Shown piece after piece: positions 29,508 to 38,265 of a stretch of 50,898 bases of DNA. The notes beneath the pieces are model-generated. The model saw only the letters and a program-made list of their open reading frames with translations. It did not search any database and had not been told where the DNA came from. Source of the stretch: Colwellia sp. D2M02 (GTDB lineage Bacteria > Pseudomonadota > Gammaproteobacteria > Enterobacterales > Alteromonadaceae). The stretch is from contig NZ_JAHKPW010000040.1 of NCBI RefSeq assembly GCF_018860755.1, forward strand, positions 1 through 50,898, given 5' to 3'. Made by a program: the position numbers and the translations under genes. The first letter of the stretch is position 1, and each line of letters opens with the position of its first letter.

Positions 29508-31193
29508 ATGAAAACCAACTCTTTCTCTAAAATTGCTACGGCTATATTTATAAGCTGTATTGCATTAACTGCTTGTAACTCTGATGATTCAGCAGCTGAA
29601 AACTCATTAACACAACAAAATACAGCTTCAGTTACCTTATTAGCTGGCTTTAAAAATCGTCTCGATATTTATAAAGAAGTTACTTTAACTGCTGACTTAG
29701 AACATTTATCAAGCAACCAAAAGAAAATGCTGTCGTTATTAATAGATGCTTCTAAAATAATGGATGATTTATTTTGGCAACAAGCCTTTACGCAAGATAA
29801 AGCCACATTTCTTGCTAGTATCAATGATGAAAAAGTAAGACGTTTTGCCGAAATAAATTATGGCCCTTGGGATAGACTTGATGGTGATAAAGTATTTCTT
29901 AGCCAATACACTCCCAAAAATCATGGTGCAGAGTTTTATCCTGCCGATATCACTAAGGCTGAGTTTGAACAAGCCGCAATAGAAGATAAAAAAGGACTCT
30001 ATTCTATTATCCATAGAGACGAACAAGGAGCATTAAGTACTATCGCCTACTCTGAGGTTTATCATGAACAGCTAACCCGTGCTGCAGTGATACTAAAGGA
30101 AGCAGCAAAATATGCTGACGATAAAGAGTTTGCTAATTACTTAACATTACGCGCACAAGCCCTACTTAGTGATGAATACCAAGTATCAGATTTTGCTTGG
30201 ATGGATATGAAAAATAACTTAATTGATGTAGTTATTGGCCCAATAGAAAGTTATGAAGATCAACTTTATGGCTATCGTGCAGCTTTTGAGTCATATGTAT
30301 TAATTAAAGATACGGCTTGGAGTAAAAAGCTCGAGAAATATGCGGAGTATTTACCTGAATTACAAAAAGGTTTACCTGTAGCTCAAAAATACAAAGCCGA
30401 AGTACCAGGCTCAGATGCTGACCTTAATGCTTACGATGTTGTTTATTATGCTGGCCACTCAAACGCTGGTGGTAAAACCATTGCAATTAACTTACCTAAT
30501 GATGAGGAAGTACAGTTAAAAAAAGGTACACGACGTCTACAGTTAAAAAACGCTATGCAAGCAAAGTTTGACGCTATTATGCTGCCTATAGCACAAACGC
30601 TTATTGTGCCCGAGCAGCGCAACAATGTTACTTTTACGGGCTTTTTCGCCAACACCATGTTTCACGAAGTTGCCCATGGTTTAGGCATTAAAAACACCAT
30701 TAATGATAAAGGCCCTGTAAGACAAGCACTGCAAGAGCACGCTTCAGCACTTGAAGAAGGCAAAGCTGATATTCTTGGTTTATATATGATTAAGCAGCTG
30801 TTAGAGAAAGGCGTAATTACTGAAGGTAAGTTAGAAGAATATTACACGACCTTTATGGCGGGGATCTTCCGTTCAATTCGTTTTGGCGCAACCTCCGCTC
30901 ACGGTAAAGCAAACATGGTGCGCTTTAATTATTTTCAAGAGCAAGGCGCATTTAGCCGAAATGAGCAAGGCTTATATAGTGTCAATATGGACAAAATGAC
31001 AAGCGCGATCAACTCGTTATCTGAGCTTATTTTGACGTTACAAGGTAATGGCGATTATCAAGGTGTTGACGCATTAGTTAAAAAAAGTGGCAATATTGGT
31101 GAAGTGTTAGCTGCTGATTTAGCGCGTTTAGAAACGGGTAACATACCTGTAGACATTACCTTCAAGCAAGGCAAAGACGTTTTAGGGTTATAA
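29508..31193 (+). CDS. M49-like (dipeptidyl-peptidase III-related) zinc peptidase lipoprotein
   Basis: A 561-residue lipoprotein (lipobox LTAC, Cys at about 23) with a zincin catalytic region. HEVAHGLG places His386, Glu387 and His390, and EEGKADILGLY (Glu416/Glu417) resembles the EExRAE second motif of family M49. Classical DPP III has the hexapeptide HEXXGH; the pentapeptide HEXXH form seen here is known in some bacterial members such as the Caldithrix enzyme. Its location in the periplasm or outer membrane suggests release of dipeptides from peptides made by secreted proteases. Such proteins are often annotated only as Zn-dependent hydrolase. The gene stands alone after rpsT. The family is likely; the activity is unproven. 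Confidence 0.72.
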   Translation: MKTNSFSKIATAIFISCIALTACNSDDSAAENSLTQQNTASVTLLAGFKNRLDIYKEVTLTADLEHLSSNQKKMLSLLIDASKIMDDLFWQQAFTQDKATFLASINDEKVRRFAEINYGPWDRLDGDKVFLSQYTPKNHGAEFYPADITKAEFEQAAIEDKKGLYSIIHRDEQGALSTIAYSEVYHEQLTRAAVILKEAAKYADDKEFANYLTLRAQALLSDEYQVSDFAWMDMKNNLIDVVIGPIESYEDQLYGYRAAFESYVLIKDTAWSKKLEKYAEYLPELQKGLPVAQKYKAEVPGSDADLNAYDVVYYAGHSNAGGKTIAINLPNDEEVQLKKGTRRLQLKNAMQAKFDAIMLPIAQTLIVPEQRNNVTFTGFFANTMFHEVAHGLGIKNTINDKGPVRQALQEHASALEEGKADILGLYMIKQLLEKGVITEGKLEEYYTTFMAGIFRSIRFGATSAHGKANMVRFNYFQEQGAFSRNEQGLYSVNMDKMTSAINSLSELILTLQGNGDYQGVDALVKKSGNIGEVLAADLARLETGNIPVDITFKQGKDVLGL

Positions 31194-31212
31194 TTACGCT
31201 GTTTATTCTATC

Positions 31213-31252
31213 AAAGCACTTACTCTGTAAAAAAATCATAGATAAGTGCTTT
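31213..31252 (+). terminator. Possible terminator of the M49-like gene
   Basis: AAAGCACTTA (31213-31222) is the exact reverse complement of TAAGTGCTTT (31243-31252), with a 20-nt A-rich loop and a T-rich tail (ATTCTTATTTTA). The long loop makes it a weak terminator. The remaining interval to 31631 shows no gene and should hold the promoter of the next gene. Confidence 0.5.
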
Positions 31253-31631
31253 ATTCTTATTTTAATAGCCCGCCTTACACTAACTTCTCTGATTTACCTT
31301 TCCCCTTTATTGTGTTTTTTTTAAACTATTGGCTTTTTAAGTGAATAATTTGGAGATATACCTAAAGCGATTTTCCTTTAAAAACGTGGAGGTAATTAAA
31401 TAAATATTTTGCCTAAATTAGCAGCACACTAAATTTCCATACAAACAGATCCTACCCTAATACATTGAAAAAAAAGGCTATTTAAATATATTTTTCATCT
31501 GACGTTTCCCGTAAAACCTGTAGGTGTAAATATTATGTTGCACAAATGAAATGTAGATGTAAGACCAGTGTTGTCTATGTTTTACAATTCACTTATATTC
31601 AATCCAAGCAAACATAAGCAACAGGAAGAAT

Positions 31632-33926
31632 ATGAATAAGAATAATCTCAAGTTATCACTATTATCGACCGCGATATTATTAACATTAGCGGGTTGTGGC
31701 GGTAGCGATTCAAAAACAGTTAATAAATCACCGATCGCTAAAAGCATCACTATAGAAAATGCAAAACAATGGCTGCCGGTTACTGGTACCATAAAAGTTG
31801 CCAATGCTGATGTAAGTTCATTAAAAATTACCATTATGGATAATGGACAAAAAGTTACAGGGGATAATGGCGTATACCATCTAAGTCACGGCATTCTAGA
31901 GTTAACTGGCTTAAAATTTAGCTATATATCGCTCACTGGCGAAGATAAAAAAATTAGCTATACCGCTTCTGCAAATGGTAAGTCTAGCTCAGCAAGTATT
32001 GATATTACAGGTGTTACCGGTGACCCTCTTATTAATCAACAATGGCACTTAAGAAATACTGGTCAAAAAGCCTATGCATTAAGTGATGAAATGAAAGCAG
32101 GCTTGATTTCATTATATGTAAACAATTTTGGTTGGCCAGAAGAAGCCGCTAATGAGCGTATTAGTGAGATATTCGCTATTGAAGAAGCTAAGCTAATTGC
32201 TGGTGAAGATATCAATGTTGTTGGCGCTTACAGTCAAGGGGTTACTGGTGAAGGTGTTGTTGCAGTAGTTGTAGACTCAGGTTTAGAAATTCGCCATGAA
32301 GATTTAGAGCCTAATGTTTTGCCAAATCGTTCTCTTAACTTAAACCTTGTCGCTGCTGATAAGACAGATCCAACTCCCACAGCAATTACTGGTGATCACG
32401 GTACAAGTGTTGCTGGGTTAATCGCTGCAAAAGGCTGGAATGACTTAGGTGGACAAGGCGTATCACCAGATACTAATCTAATTGGTATGAACTATTTAGG
32501 CACAGATAAAGTTCCTCAAAAAGACTATTTAATTCATGGTTTTCCAGGTAGTGGTATCTCTAAAAGCGAACCTATCGCAGTATTTAACCGTAGCTATGGT
32601 TTAGGCGAGGTCTCGACGCATTTTGGCTACTCTGAGTTAGATGAAGCTATTGAGTCTTACCCTAGCTTAGTTTTACGTAATGCTAAAGGGGCGCTAAATA
32701 TTAAATCAAGCGGCAACTCTTTTGAAGGAGGTGGCTGGGATGGCTCATTATGTGCTGATAACGGTGCCCATGAGTTAGGCTTAACTTGTTACAACGCTGC
32801 ATATGAGTCAAGTCAAGTACATCCATATTATTTAAGTGTCGGCGCAGTCAACACAGATGGTAAGCACACGAGTTATTCAACGGCTGGAGCAAACCTTTTT
32901 GTTGCCGCTCCTGCAGGTGAGTATGGACGTAATGCACCAGCAATGGTTACCACAGACCAAATGACTTGTTTGAGTGGTTACTCTGGTTTTACCGGCCGCG
33001 GGATTACAGGATGGGCTGAAGCCTATGGGGAAGATTTTGCTAAATCTCAATTCCCATTTAACTTCCCAGGTCATGATGACAATGTATCTTGTAACTACAC
33101 TTCAACATTTAATGGTACCTCATCTGCAGCACCTAATGCATCTGGCGTTATATCATTGATATTATCAGCTAATCCAGAGCTTACATGGCGTGATGTCCGT
33201 CATATTTTAGCTTCAACAAGTACTAAAAATGATCCTGATAATGCAGCAGTTACTTTCAAAGTTGGCGATACAGACTTTGTCGCTCACCAAGGTTGGATAG
33301 AAAACGCTGCTGGTTTTAACTTCAACAACTTATACGGGTTTGGCCGTGTCAACGCTGGTGAAGCGGTGAAAATGGCTAAAGCTTACACTCAAGATTTAGG
33401 CGAACAAGTTATTACTGATTGGCTTGGTGCAGGCTCTACAGCTGGTGAACCAGCATTAATGAGTGAAATCCCTGATAATAACGCAGAAGGTTTAACTTAT
33501 ACTGTTGAAGTCAGTGAAGATCTAAACTTAGAAGCTATGCAATTTAAGTTTAATGTCAGCAATATCGAAATGGGCTTTGGTTTTGAAGATGGTACTCAAA
33601 CTACCGCTGGCACCGATTTAGCCATTGAAGTAACTTCGCCTTCGGGTACAAAGAGTATGTTATTGTCTTCTAAACAAGCACTCACTGTACCTGCTAATGC
33701 CGACGGTTGGCAAGTAGGTTACATTTTAAAAGACGGCGTATTCCTATCTAATGCATTTTACGGAGAATCAAGTAAAGGCCAGTGGAGTATTCGCTTAATT
33801 GACACTAGTGGTGCAAGCTATGCCACAACAGATGGCGGTATTCTTGAACTTACTGGCTATACTAACAACGCTGTAAACAGTGTTTTAGAAGGTGTTTCTC
33901 TTAGAGCATTTGGACACGAGAAGTAG
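31632..33926 (+). CDS. S8 family serine protease lipoprotein with P/Homo B domain
   Basis: A 764-residue subtilase with a lipoprotein signal (LTLAGC, Cys at about 22). A beta-rich domain (about 30-130) replaces the usual I9 propeptide. The catalytic domain begins at DPLINQQWHLRNTGQ, the kexin-like pattern, with Asp215 (VVVDSGLE), His256 (GDHGTSVAG) and Ser497 (NGTSSAAPNASG). The C-terminus (about 615-755) is a proprotein convertase P-domain. The best-known bacterial analogue is the Aeromonas sobria serine protease ASP, which also lacks a normal propeptide and needs the small protein ORF2, encoded just downstream, to fold. A small secreted protein gene lies 7 bp downstream here. The family is firm; the specificity is unknown. 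Confidence 0.9.
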   Translation: MNKNNLKLSLLSTAILLTLAGCGGSDSKTVNKSPIAKSITIENAKQWLPVTGTIKVANADVSSLKITIMDNGQKVTGDNGVYHLSHGILELTGLKFSYISLTGEDKKISYTASANGKSSSASIDITGVTGDPLINQQWHLRNTGQKAYALSDEMKAGLISLYVNNFGWPEEAANERISEIFAIEEAKLIAGEDINVVGAYSQGVTGEGVVAVVVDSGLEIRHEDLEPNVLPNRSLNLNLVAADKTDPTPTAITGDHGTSVAGLIAAKGWNDLGGQGVSPDTNLIGMNYLGTDKVPQKDYLIHGFPGSGISKSEPIAVFNRSYGLGEVSTHFGYSELDEAIESYPSLVLRNAKGALNIKSSGNSFEGGGWDGSLCADNGAHELGLTCYNAAYESSQVHPYYLSVGAVNTDGKHTSYSTAGANLFVAAPAGEYGRNAPAMVTTDQMTCLSGYSGFTGRGITGWAEAYGEDFAKSQFPFNFPGHDDNVSCNYTSTFNGTSSAAPNASGVISLILSANPELTWRDVRHILASTSTKNDPDNAAVTFKVGDTDFVAHQGWIENAAGFNFNNLYGFGRVNAGEAVKMAKAYTQDLGEQVITDWLGAGSTAGEPALMSEIPDNNAEGLTYTVEVSEDLNLEAMQFKFNVSNIEMGFGFEDGTQTTAGTDLAIEVTSPSGTKSMLLSSKQALTVPANADGWQVGYILKDGVFLSNAFYGESSKGQWSIRLIDTSGASYATTDGGILELTGYTNNAVNSVLEGVSLRAFGHEK

Positions 33927-33933
33927 GAAAATT

Positions 33934-34470
33934 ATGATGAAATTAAATAAAATAGTAGTTCTTGCTACCAGTGTATTATTATCAACCAACGTAATGGCTC
34001 AACAAAGTCAGCTAGTTGAATTACCTAAAGCAGAGAAAGTTTCCACGAAATTTTCTCTCGATAAAACCGATTTTGGTACTTATATTATCGAAAGAGATTT
34101 AGCGTATTTACCCACTGCGATTGCTGATGTTGATGCGGTTATTGGCACAAAAGGCGCGATGTCACTGGTTAAAACTAACCAACCTATTAAGCACATCACT
34201 AAAGGAACATTAGTTAGAAATACTTTAACAAACGAGCTGGCCGCGTTATCTGGCAATATATCAGTGTTACTTAAAGAAGGAGTTTCAGCTGAACAACTAA
34301 GTGCTGAAACAGGCTTAGCAGTAGTTTCGGTTTACGAGGGTACTAAAATAGCGGTATTCAAAGTAACTGGTCAGCAAGACATAATCGCTGCCCGTAAACA
34401 ACTCGAAGAGTCAGGCTTTACCAAAGTTGTTAAAATTGAAGTATTAGACTCAATACATGTAGCTCACTAA
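33934..34470 (+). CDS. Small secreted protein, possible trans-acting propeptide/chaperone of the upstream S8 protease
   Basis: A 178-residue exported protein (signal peptide to about 22, NVMAQQ). The start at 33934 has AGGA in the 7-bp gap after the protease stop; a longer frame from 33892 would overlap that gene and lose the signal peptide. The C-terminal part (about 105-175) alternates strand, helix, strand, strand, helix, strand: SGNISVLLKEG, SAEQLSAETG, AVVSVYEGTKIAVFKV, QDIIAARKQLEESG, KVVKIEVLDSI. That is the order of the ferredoxin-like fold of subtilase propeptides. As the protease before it has no such domain, I infer a folding chaperone and inhibitor acting in trans. The fold reading is by eye; no family name is certain. 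Confidence 0.6.
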   Translation: MMKLNKIVVLATSVLLSTNVMAQQSQLVELPKAEKVSTKFSLDKTDFGTYIIERDLAYLPTAIADVDAVIGTKGAMSLVKTNQPIKHITKGTLVRNTLTNELAALSGNISVLLKEGVSAEQLSAETGLAVVSVYEGTKIAVFKVTGQQDIIAARKQLEESGFTKVVKIEVLDSIHVAH

Positions 34471-34500
34471 CTCAGTTGCTATAATGTAATGACTAACAAT

Positions 34501-34530
34501 AAAATGGCGCATTAATATGCGCCATTTTTA
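34501..34530. terminator. Bidirectional terminator after the protease-chaperone pair
   Basis: AAAATGGCGCAT pairs with ATGCGCCATTTT around TAAT. T-runs occur on both strands (TTTTTA on plus, TTTTATTG on minus), so it can serve both this pair and the convergent TPR gene. Confidence 0.85.
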
Positions 34531-34593
34531 TATCTACTGAACCGTTCATTAAGTCAAGCTGTTAATTTTATTATCTAGTTACATTAATTTCGA

Positions 34594-35781
34594 TTAGTGT
34601 TCGCTCATACTAAGATTTAAGTTAAGGCTGTAAAGTTTGTATTTATATTGCTTTCTCTGGGCTATTTCGTAGGTCCACTCAAGCGCATTAATCAGCATTT
34701 TTTTGGCTAATCTTACCTGTCCATTTTCTTTATAAATTTTATACAATTCAATATAAGGCTCATTCAAATAGGGGGCTTTTTCGATAACTTTTTGATAATA
34801 ACGACTCGCCTTAGGAATTTCATTATTCATTTGGGCAACATACGCTTGCTCGAGCCATATGTAAGGGTTGGGGTCATCTACAAAGTCTAATTTGTCTTCT
34901 AACACTTTCGCTTCACTATGCCTCTGCTCAGTTTGCAGCAATACAACATAATTACTCATGAGAGCTAAACTTGAAGGCTCTATTTCTAAACCCGCTTTAT
35001 AGATTCCCTCGGCTGAGGTTACATCACCAGAACGACGGTGTATAACAGCTAATAAGTTGATCACCGATGCATTGCTTTTATCAAACTGATAAGCTTTTTC
35101 AGCTAAATAAAAAGCCTTATTAAAGTCATCTTCAATAAGTGCATTACTAGCAAGGTTTTTATAATACATAGCGCTGAAGGAGTCTCTAGAAACTTTTTTT
35201 CCTCGACGATTATCACTACTTGGAAAGTAGTCAATAATTATGCCCGGAGTGCCAAAATAAAACCTGTCTGCATCAGGAGTAAAGTCTTCTTCATGTAGTA
35301 AAGTTTGGACGTGAGAGGATGATAACAGTAAATTATTCTGCTTATCAAAAACAGGTAATGTATTTACTTCCCTATATGAAAACTCTAACCCAACAACTTG
35401 CGCAAAAGCACCGGTTAACACAGCCAAGCTCATGCAGTTCCCCTTATTTAATCGCATCGCTGCCTCTGCGGGGTAAGTATCACCATAATACGTAAAGTTT
35501 GCTAGTTTAGAGGTTAGTAAATCATTTAAGGCAATATGCTTAGGTGTACCTTTAGCAACGGCTTTATTAATTAACACCTGCACTTCTTGCTGTTGTACTG
35601 GGGTTAAATAAAATATGTCTTCTTCAAGCTTGTCTTTATATATTTCTGAGTTAAACAAAGCATAATTTAAAGGAAGATTAATAATTTTAAGCTTAGCATG
35701 TCCTTTATCCGTTATACTCGAACAAGCAAAAAGCTGAGTAATCAAAGCTAGCAGCCATATCCCTTTTAATAGCTTTTTCAT
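34594..35781 (-). CDS. TPR lipoprotein with transglutaminase/papain-like domain
   Basis: A 395-residue lipoprotein (lipobox LFAC, Cys at about 20). The N-terminal half (about 35-190) contains NKGNCMSLAVLTGAF and SSSHVQTLLHEED, spaced like the Cys and His of a transglutaminase-like or papain-like core. FTYYGDTYPAEAAMR just before the Cys also fits transglutaminase-like proteins. The C-terminal half (about 205-380) is a set of TPR units (YKNLASNALIEDDFNKAFY, AYQFDKSNASVINLLAVIHRR, and similar). The activity is unknown; it could act in peptide cross-linking or cleavage, or as a scaffold in the periplasm. The gene is monocistronic and lies in the same stretch as three other extracytoplasmic proteins. 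Confidence 0.65.
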   Translation of the reverse strand: MKKLLKGIWLLALITQLFACSSITDKGHAKLKIINLPLNYALFNSEIYKDKLEEDIFYLTPVQQQEVQVLINKAVAKGTPKHIALNDLLTSKLANFTYYGDTYPAEAAMRLNKGNCMSLAVLTGAFAQVVGLEFSYREVNTLPVFDKQNNLLLSSSHVQTLLHEEDFTPDADRFYFGTPGIIIDYFPSSDNRRGKKVSRDSFSAMYYKNLASNALIEDDFNKAFYLAEKAYQFDKSNASVINLLAVIHRRSGDVTSAEGIYKAGLEIEPSSLALMSNYVVLLQTEQRHSEAKVLEDKLDFVDDPNPYIWLEQAYVAQMNNEIPKASRYYQKVIEKAPYLNEPYIELYKIYKENGQVRLAKKMLINALEWTYEIAQRKQYKYKLYSLNLNLSMSEH

Positions 35782-35954
35782 GAAAATCCTTCTATTGCTT
35801 TCTATCTTTTGATTTAAGTCGAAGTTATCCTAAAAACACCTTAGCTCAAATAGCTTTCGATTTCATCTACTAATTTAAAGTACAACCTTGAAGTATGCTT
35901 GTAAATACGCTTGATTAACGCATGAAAAACGAAAAGCGGAGTCAGCATAAACAA

Positions 35955-35984
35955 AAAAGCCGAAAGTAAATACTTCCGGCTTTT
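35955..35984 (-). terminator. Terminator of the DUF3010 gene
   Basis: AAAAGCCGAAAGTA (35955-35968) pairs with TACTTCCGGCTTTT (35971-35984) with one mismatch. On the minus strand a run of six T follows the stem. It lies 25 nt beyond the stop codon at 36010. Confidence 0.8.
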
Positions 35985-36009
35985 AAAGAGTGGCGCACTT
36001 GTTAAAAAG

Positions 36010-36435
36010 CTATTTGCTTTCTAAATAAGAAAAAACCGTTTCAAATGCTTGTTCTTGATACTGCTTTAAACCGGTATCACGAAAATCAATATCAATTTGG
36101 CTTTTCGTTAACTCTTTTTTAATAAATGATGCCGACAAAATGTTTACTTGTAACTCACTAATCAGTTGGATTGCCGCTTCAAGTTTAAAACCAACAGGCC
36201 CACCGGAAAATTTTCCTTTTAATGCACGCCCTTTAATAAGTACATCAGTTACCTGGTAATCTTCCATCAACTTTGCAAACGTGAATTGAAACTTCTGCAT
36301 TTGCTCAGCATCACCAGCATCATCAAGGTGAATTTTTTGTACGCGCGTATGAGGAATATCATACAAATTATTTTCTTTTGTCATAATACAAATAACTGCA
36401 TCATTACCCTTTAATTCAACACCACATGCTCTCAT
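36010..36435 (-). CDS. DUF3010 family protein
   Basis: A 141-residue cytoplasmic protein that begins MRACGVELKGNDAVICIM, the pattern I associate with DUF3010 of Shewanella, Vibrio and Alteromonadales. The start, with a short acidic beta-strand G-V-E-L-K-G-N and later DVLIKGRALKGKFSGG, hints at an RNase H-like fold, but that is inference. No function is known. It is monocistronic, with a clear terminator downstream, and is divergent from the SDR gene across 130 bp. Confidence 0.78.
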   Translation of the reverse strand: MRACGVELKGNDAVICIMTKENNLYDIPHTRVQKIHLDDAGDAEQMQKFQFTFAKLMEDYQVTDVLIKGRALKGKFSGGPVGFKLEAAIQLISELQVNILSASFIKKELTKSQIDIDFRDTGLKQYQEQAFETVFSYLESK

Positions 36436-36565
36436 GAAAAAACCTCTTTAAACTAATTACCACTATTATACACGCAAACCTAGAAAAGAAGACAATGGAA
36501 GTTAATTAGTCTTGCGCGTATCATAGGCAATGATAAGAATTGATAAAATAATTAAGTGAAGAATA

Positions 36566-37291
36566 ATGACCAAAGTATGTGTAATTACAGGCGGTAGCTC
36601 AGGTATTGGCTTGAGCATAGTAAAATTATTTATTGAAAATAATTACCGCGTATTTAACTTAGACCTGACCCCGTCGTCAACTGGCGACTTTTGCCAATGC
36701 GATGTCACTGATGTCACGCAAGTACGCAACATAATTGCTCATATTGCCAGTGAGCATACCATTGATGTATTAGTTTCTAATGCTGGTATTCACTTTTCAG
36801 CTAATATAGAAAATACCTCAGAAGAAGCATTAGAAAAAGTATTTAACATAAATGTTAAGGGCGCTTATGCAGCAATAAAGTCTGTATTACCTCATATGAA
36901 AACACAGCACAGTGGCAGTATTATTTTAATGGCCTCAGATCAAGCACTTATTGCTAAACACAACTCTTTTGCTTATAACCTATCAAAAGCAGCGCTAGCT
37001 TCAATAGCTAAAACAACAGCCCTTGATTACGCAGGCTTTAACATTCGCGCCAATGCTGTATGCCCAGGCACCATTGAAACCCCTTTATATCATAATGCCA
37101 TTAATAACTATTGCGATAAATCTGGAGCAGACAAAACCCAAGTACATGCCGAAGAAGCGGCACTACAACCACTGAACCGTTTAGGGCAACCTGAAGAAGT
37201 AGCAGAGCTCGTATTATTTTTAGCCTCTGATAACGCTAAATTTATTACCGGTAGTTTGCAGGTAATTGACGGTGGTTATACCGCTCAGTAA
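36566..37291 (+). CDS. SDR family NAD(P)-dependent oxidoreductase, probable sugar or sugar-acid dehydrogenase
   Basis: A 241-residue classical short-chain dehydrogenase. The cofactor motif GGSSGIG is at about 9-15, NAG follows in VSNAGIHF, and the catalytic residues are Ser124, Tyr137 and Lys141. PGTIETPLY and GSLQVIDGGY are typical C-terminal blocks. Next to a lactonase-type amidohydrolase and an enolase-superfamily dehydratase, it probably oxidises an aldose to its lactone, or a 2-keto-3-deoxy sugar acid, as in L-fucose and L-rhamnose non-phosphorylative pathways. The substrate cannot be read from the sequence. It is 68 bp upstream of the amidohydrolase and probably co-transcribed with it. 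Confidence 0.85.
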   Translation: MTKVCVITGGSSGIGLSIVKLFIENNYRVFNLDLTPSSTGDFCQCDVTDVTQVRNIIAHIASEHTIDVLVSNAGIHFSANIENTSEEALEKVFNINVKGAYAAIKSVLPHMKTQHSGSIILMASDQALIAKHNSFAYNLSKAALASIAKTTALDYAGFNIRANAVCPGTIETPLYHNAINNYCDKSGADKTQVHAEEAALQPLNRLGQPEEVAELVLFLASDNAKFITGSLQVIDGGYTAQ

Positions 37292-37359
37292 CCCCGAACT
37301 AATATGAAGTGCGTTATAAATAACTTAATACGTGAGAAGCTAGGTAATTTCCTCTAACA

Positions 37360-38256
37360 ATGAAAATATTCGACCCACATATACATTTATTTGACTTAAC
37401 TCAAGGTGATTACCATTGGCTGAAAAGCCAAAACCCTCCATTTTGGTCCGACAAAGCGCTTATCAACAATAGCTTTTCAGAACAAAGTTTAGTGCTGCAG
37501 CCGCCCTTAACGTTAGCTGGCTTTGTGCATATTGAAGCTGGCTTTAATAATGATGAGCCTTGGCAAGAAATCAATTACTTAGAGCAAAGCTGTAATAAAC
37601 CGTTTGCCAGTGTCGCTAACATTGATTTACTAGCAACATCAGAGCGCTTCATCGAAACATTAAATAAGCTTATCTCTTATCAATCGCTCGTTGGAGTTCG
37701 ACATATTTTAGACGAGCAAGCTCATGCTATTTTGACCAATGAACAGGCGTTAATAAATTTTAAAAACTTAAATAAATACGCACTGATTTTTGAAGTGCAG
37801 TTACCGCTCGCCGATACAAACAAGGCAACACGCGAAGCACTAGTAAAGGTTATTCACGATAATCCAAATACCCAGTTCGTTATTAATCATAGTGGCTTTC
37901 CGCCCATGGATATATCATCAAAGCATTGGCAACAGTGGCTTGAAAATCTAGCCTCGCTAGCTGAATTGACGAACACAGTAATAAAATGTTCAGGTTGGGA
38001 GATGTGTAGTAGAAATTACAATGAGCAATGGCTTAGTCAATGTTTAGAAGGTGTAGTTGATATATTTGGCATTAAGCGCGTAATGTTAGCCAGTAATTTT
38101 CCGCTATGTTTATTTAGTCAGCAAAGTTATCACGATTATTGGCACACTATAGCCAACAGTACTTTTATCAGTCTTTGCAGCACACAACAAAAAAACGCAT
38201 TGCTTTGTGGCAATGCGCTTAAATGGTATAAAGTAAAAAATAATGAATGCTGTTAA
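37360..38256 (+). CDS. Amidohydrolase family protein, probable sugar lactonase
   Basis: A 298-residue TIM-barrel hydrolase of the COG3618 (L-fucono/L-rhamnono-lactonase) type. The metal-site start FDPHIHLFDL is at about 4-13; VGVRHILDEQ, QFVINHSGFP and LASNFPLCLF correspond to the further His and Asp segments. In characterised pathways these enzymes open the sugar lactone made by an SDR, giving the acid for the dehydratase, and both partner types are adjacent here. The gene ends 9 bp from the convergent dehydratase gene. The family call is good; the precise substrate is unknown. Confidence 0.82.
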   Translation: MKIFDPHIHLFDLTQGDYHWLKSQNPPFWSDKALINNSFSEQSLVLQPPLTLAGFVHIEAGFNNDEPWQEINYLEQSCNKPFASVANIDLLATSERFIETLNKLISYQSLVGVRHILDEQAHAILTNEQALINFKNLNKYALIFEVQLPLADTNKATREALVKVIHDNPNTQFVINHSGFPPMDISSKHWQQWLENLASLAELTNTVIKCSGWEMCSRNYNEQWLSQCLEGVVDIFGIKRVMLASNFPLCLFSQQSYHDYWHTIANSTFISLCSTQQKNALLCGNALKWYKVKNNECC

Positions 38257-38265
38257 CGTATTAGC

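Noticed and set aside
33892-33933. Earlier start for the small secreted protein after the S8 protease
   Set aside because: It would overlap the protease gene by 35 bp, has no ribosome binding site and would bury the signal peptide.
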